In this document: positions 63,796 through 64,000 of the stretch, piece by piece
How positions within the stretch are numbered: position 1 is the stretch's first letter
Layout of the letters: each line of letters begins with the position of its first letter
DNA from: DASZWJ01 sp963813895
GTDB taxonomy: Bacteria; Pseudomonadota; Gammaproteobacteria; JAURND01
Assembly (NCBI GenBank): GCA_963813895.1
Contig: CAWFAS010000005.1
Location: forward strand, 386,956-450,955
Length of the DNA stretch: 64,000 nt
Direction: 5' to 3'
Notes under the pieces: generated by a model
Told to the model about the DNA's origin: nothing
Databases searched by the model: none
Seen by the model: only the letters and a program-made list of their open reading frames with translations
Program-made: the position numbers and the translations under genes

Positions 63796-64000
63796 AGACT
63801 TTACCAATTAAAATAAGTTTTCCACCTGTCAGATACTAACTGAAGATTAGGTGCGATTAAAATTTGGTTAAAATTTTATTTTTGGCTACTTAAATTCAGA
63901 AATTTATATTTTTCCTGAATCTGAGAAAAAAATGAAAGTCGATCTCTGTTAAAATCAAATCAATTTTTTAAAAAAACAGGGTTTTATCTCAGGCACTAAT
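63796..64000. other. Downstream flank of the transposase
   Basis: AT-rich, with TTCCTGAATCTGAGAAAAAA; CAGGAAAA-type sequences on both sides of the transposase could be parts of its ends but do not align well. No gene is seen. Confidence 0.3.

Overview
The window looks like an accessory, decaying part of the chromosome (or a large plasmid) of a host-associated gammaproteobacterium, most likely of the order Legionellales (Legionella, Coxiella, Rickettsiella, Aquicella or Berkiella-like). This rests on low GC content, many long eukaryote-like proteins of the Dot/Icm-effector kind (Sel1 repeats, a SET methyltransferase, CaaX tails, a YopJ-like catalytic triad), DUF3050 genes, a LetA/GacA-like regulator remnant, and dense insertion sequences, group II introns, palindromic repeats and pseudogenes. 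No rRNA, tRNA or CRISPR array was seen. The species cannot be named from the sequence alone.

Layout. 1-6 kb: end of a sensor kinase whose stop codon comes from a MITE-like palindrome, a GNAT acetyltransferase, a kinase fragment, a DUF3050 gene, small unknowns, an exported protein, and a GC-rich aromatic hydroxylase (HpaB-like) that looks foreign. 6.6-16 kb: two 1,838-bp copies of one group II intron in inverted orientation flank a CaaX-tailed effector candidate; the right copy is split by a 3,477-bp RIT element (three tyrosine recombinases) with a 6-bp target duplication. 16-23 kb: a Sel1 protein, an 840-residue SET/ankyrin-like protein, a repeat protein and another unknown. 23-26 kb: dead defence and addiction genes (BglII-like restriction enzyme plus truncated methyltransferase; a RelE/HigB-like toxin killed by a MITE and a nonsense codon, with intact antitoxin) and a ligA BRCT fragment. 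26-34 kb: effector candidates between transposase and deleted intron remnants, including a second CaaX protein and a YopJ-like protein. 34-46 kb: broken IS66, AlbA/RecG-like, IlvD-like and integrase genes, and two Sel1 proteins. 46-54 kb: an intact IS with 24-bp ends, a broken response regulator, an intact RhuM-family gene, integrase and ATPase remnants. 54.6-58.7 kb: an intact, tight three-gene operon (unknown protein, MFS transporter, S-adenosylhomocysteine-hydrolase-like protein). 59-64 kb: a small unknown, a dead DUF3050 paralogue hit antisense by a group II intron, and a transposase.

How it fits together. Metabolic, defence and regulatory genes are mostly broken, while the long effector-like reading frames and the 54.6-58.7 kb operon are open. 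That pattern suggests relaxed selection on free-living functions with retention of host-interaction genes. Three effector-like genes have a similar promoter layout (two TTAA half-sites 11 bp apart, then 10 bp, then a TATAAT-like box), which resembles the PmrA box used for effector genes in Legionella and Coxiella. All functional assignments are from reading the sequence; no database search was run.
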